Shown here: one piece after another, positions 57,458-60,000 of the stretch
How the letters are laid out: every line of letters begins with the position of its first letter
Numbering within the stretch: position 1 is the stretch's first letter
DNA from: Tubiluchus corallicola
Lineage: Eukaryota > Priapulida > Priapulimorpha > Priapulimorphida > Tubiluchidae
Direction of reading: 5' to 3'
Length of the DNA stretch: 60,000 nucleotides
Assembly (NCBI GenBank): GCA_030141605.1
Contig: JAQGDQ010000002.1
Span: 2,340,501 to 2,400,500 of the forward strand
Position numbers and translations under genes: made by a program
Notes under the pieces: model-generated
Told to the model about the DNA's origin: nothing
Seen by the model: the letters and a program-made list of their open reading frames with translations, nothing else
Databases searched by the model: none

Positions 57458-57769
57458 CTATGCGGTTAGAATATTTGTATTGTCAGCCCAAAACACAAAT
57501 TTGCGCAAGTCGTTTTGAACAGGATATGACAACAGAGAACACTTAATAGCTCTCACAACAACTGCTTTTTCAATTAGTGCACCAAAGTTATAAAAAAATG
57601 CGATACAATCAGTTCCATTTGTTATTATGTGCAATGCTGTTGAAAAAATAGACTCTGTATGGTCGTCAGATGCACTAATTCCCCCCAACGTAAAACGCAG
57701 ATCAAGCTTAACTTCTGCTACTGACATTGTAGTCAGCACTGCTACTGGTACTGCCAATGAAAACAGCAA
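57458..57769 (-). pseudogene. Open frame with a weak transposase-like motif
   Basis: A 103-codon minus-strand frame ends FVFWADNTNILTA. The FVFWADN block resembles the strand carrying the second catalytic aspartate in some DDE transposases (usually W/Y-x-D-N-C-x-GQN), but the GQN part is missing. A possible acceptor (TTTATCTAG) precedes it. It may be a degraded transposase, a lone exon or chance. Confidence 0.22.
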
Positions 57770-58124
57770 CTGAAACTAGATAAACTGAGAAATATTAACT
57801 TTGATTGTAACTCCTTTCGCAATCCAAAAACCTTGTGAATTGTTCAAAATCTCTACAATAATTATGATTTAATCTGTCGTCAAGAACTTATATAAAGAAG
57901 ACCTTGCTTTTCTACATGCAATCCACAGCGACTTTACTGGTAAAGGTGCAAAATAACCCACCAGGTAATAAGTACTGGTACTGGTTAATAGGTACTGGGT
58001 TAATCAGAGGGCGACCTCATGGGAGATTGACCTTTTTGGTATAGGGGACTCTAGCGGCTAATTTTATGGTGCAATAAATCGCAGAACTTGTATTGAAGAG
58101 GTCACAAGGTCAAGCTATTTCTTT

Positions 58125-58640
58125 GTGCTGCTTCCACTTGTATGCCGCAAAAGCTCGTTTCAAATTCGAAATCAACCACAAATATACATGGTTGAAATAA
58201 TTTTGTCTAGAAAACACAGTTATTCGCAACATGTTTTGCTTGTTTGGAAAAGCATTTGCTATCCCAGACAACGGTTTATTTACGAAAAAATGAAAAAAGC
58301 ACTTGCCCTATTTCAACTTTCATTGAGATATTGCAGAGATAATGAAACATTCTTTTAAAAAAATACTAAATGGTGACAGGTGTAGATTAATACTGATAGT
58401 AGCAATTCAAATAATTTAAATATTTTTGTTCGGGATACACAGTCAGCTATGTGCCAGCTGAAAACTAGTAACTCTATTGTATATGATGACTTAAACCCTG
58501 AACATTTTCTTAAAACAGGTACGGGTGTCGCTGTTCACTTTACTTGTTTATTTAATATTGTGCTAAATCATCAACACATACCTAAATGTGTATCAGGCAT
58601 TGGCAGACTATTTTCGCTTAGGTTTCATTGTGGTGTTGAT
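58125..58640 (+). pseudogene. Decayed LINE: linker and N-terminal reverse transcriptase fragment
   Basis: Two plus-strand frames. 58125-58358 ends ALFQLSLRYCRDNET, like the ALR-CR-NE block before the reverse transcriptase of CR1/L2-type LINEs. 58449-58643 reads KTSNSIVYDDLNPEHF then VHFTCLFNIVLNHQHIP, matching the first reverse transcriptase blocks (K-S-x-G-x-D-G, EHL, LFN-x-x-L, IP). The part between is shortened and the YADD catalytic part is absent. It is probably the same clade as the fragment at 42930-43830, in opposite orientation. Confidence 0.72.
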
Positions 58641-58659
58641 TAGGTTTGAAAATACGAAG

Positions 58660-60000
58660 ATTCAGAAAGGAGGTAACGATTCGGGAAAAAATGTAAACAC
58701 TTTGGTTGCTTGTTAGATTCCGAAGTCGATATACATTGAAAGAAAATTCTGACATTGTTTGCTTATTCAGAACTCACAACGGTTTTTTATTACAATAGAC
58801 CTTCTCTTGAAACCAGATCCTTTCAACTTTAGTTAAACGTATATAGCTGTAAAAATATTTAGTAAATACAACTCTAGGTTTGAGGGATGATGCATCCATG
58901 GGCTGTAGCAGCAGATAATAGTCTGTGGCATCAATAGGTGTAGAGTGTCTTGTTTTCGAACGTAAAACCATGTAAGTGATGATAATGATGATAGTAGTGC
59001 ATCTACTATGTGTCTTAACCTTATTCTACTGCATTTCTTGCACTTGAGAATAAAGTGCTGTGGCAGTGGGTGTTTAATTCCAAAATAATTTTTTGCACTC
59101 TATTGTGAATTCAGATGTGTGTTTTCAATCGATTTTTTAATTGTGCAATATTGTTTTAACTTCATTATGACACTGTAAATTTTAAATGCTTTTAGTCTCA
59201 TTTTTGTATATAGTAATTTCAGTGTAAATTTCAGTTCGAAGTGATGCTAGTGGACTGGCGATAGTGGATTTATCACAGTCGATTGATCTTAGTGGTTGCC
59301 CTATAGTTTTATTCTAACGAAAAGGATAACGTGGACTACAATACGTGACTGGGAATTAAGTTAGTCAAGTTTTATCTTTGTTGAATCTAATTTCTCGAGT
59401 ATACGAAAATAATTCACTTGCTTTTCGGAAGCTGCAAAAGCCTGTGATGCAGTCTCATTAACCTAATATTCTTGGAAAGAAACGAACGCAAAGGGTTTCA
59501 CTATGTAATTTGTAAATTACCTGCAAGCAGGCTCGAATTGAATCATTACCGCGATTTACCAACTGTTTAAATATGGATACTCAATTATTTCTATCATGAA
59601 CATTAAATGGAAGTGACTCTATACAATTATTTATCCGATAGAAAAAGAAAAGCCCTTCTGCGATCACTCTAGCACGACTTCGAATGATGAGTTGAAATTG
59701 TAAAGGAAATTTAAAATGGTTAAGTAGTTAATCTGCCTGCAGGTAACAAGTCAGCAAATCTAACATAATTTTTATTTTGCTTTTTAAAGCTTTTGAAATG
59801 GAATGTTGGACAAGTCGAACAGCCAATACAGTAGTGGCCGATCGCAAACCTGGTCATGCTTTGGTTTTGTGACGACGACCATATCAGTAGTTGCTGAAGG
59901 TGACTGCTACTACTTGTTGTTATTGCTGTGCTTACCCAATAACCCAATGCACTATTTCGCATCAGTAACGCGCACGCATTCCACATAATGTCTATGCATC
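58660..60000. other. Region without a supported gene
   Basis: Both strands carry short serine-, leucine- or tyrosine-rich frames at 59720-59988 with no recognisable domain or splice partner. Confidence 0.35.

Overview
The window is AT-rich eukaryotic nuclear DNA from an invertebrate animal. It holds split genes with GT-AG, GC-AG and minor-class (U12) introns, many short inverted-repeat transposons, LINE and SINE fragments and microsatellites. All three well-supported proteins are close to their animal homologues, and one of them (COX7A2L type) points to Metazoa. The phylum cannot be fixed from the sequence alone.

0-14 kb (+): the 3' three quarters of a PARP1 (poly-ADP-ribose polymerase 1) gene. 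Seventeen exons encode the third zinc domain, BRCT, WGR, helical and catalytic ART domains; the first two zinc fingers lie upstream of the window. 14-17 kb: convergent intergenic DNA. 17-22.5 kb (-): a five-exon COX7A2L/SCAF1 (cytochrome c oxidase 7A-related) gene. 23-25 kb: a decayed RTE-type reverse transcriptase, a LINE 3' tail and a possible small three-exon gene of unknown function. 25.4-26.2 kb: a 752-bp terminal-inverted-repeat element that stops 145 bp before the start codon of the next gene. 26.3-34 kb (+), with candidate last exons at 36.0 and 38.8 kb: RPB7 (POLR2G), the RNA polymerase II stalk subunit.

39-60 kb: gene-poor. It contains a long GA microsatellite, one plausible terminal exon of a cysteine-rich protein (-, 40.7 kb), decayed LINE pieces (43 kb -, 58 kb +), a TIR element (51.3-51.9 kb) and the second copy of a foldback-like element whose other copy lies near 18.2-19.0 kb. 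I found no convincing multi-exon gene between 44 and 60 kb.

The three recognised genes are housekeeping genes with separate jobs (DNA repair signalling, respiratory chain organisation, transcription); nothing suggests a joint pathway. The most interesting points are the U12 intron that splits the codon of the PARP1 catalytic glutamate, the SCAF1-like gene with a conserved N-terminus and a long linker, the RPB7 C-terminal exon choice, and several apparently uncatalogued non-autonomous transposon families.
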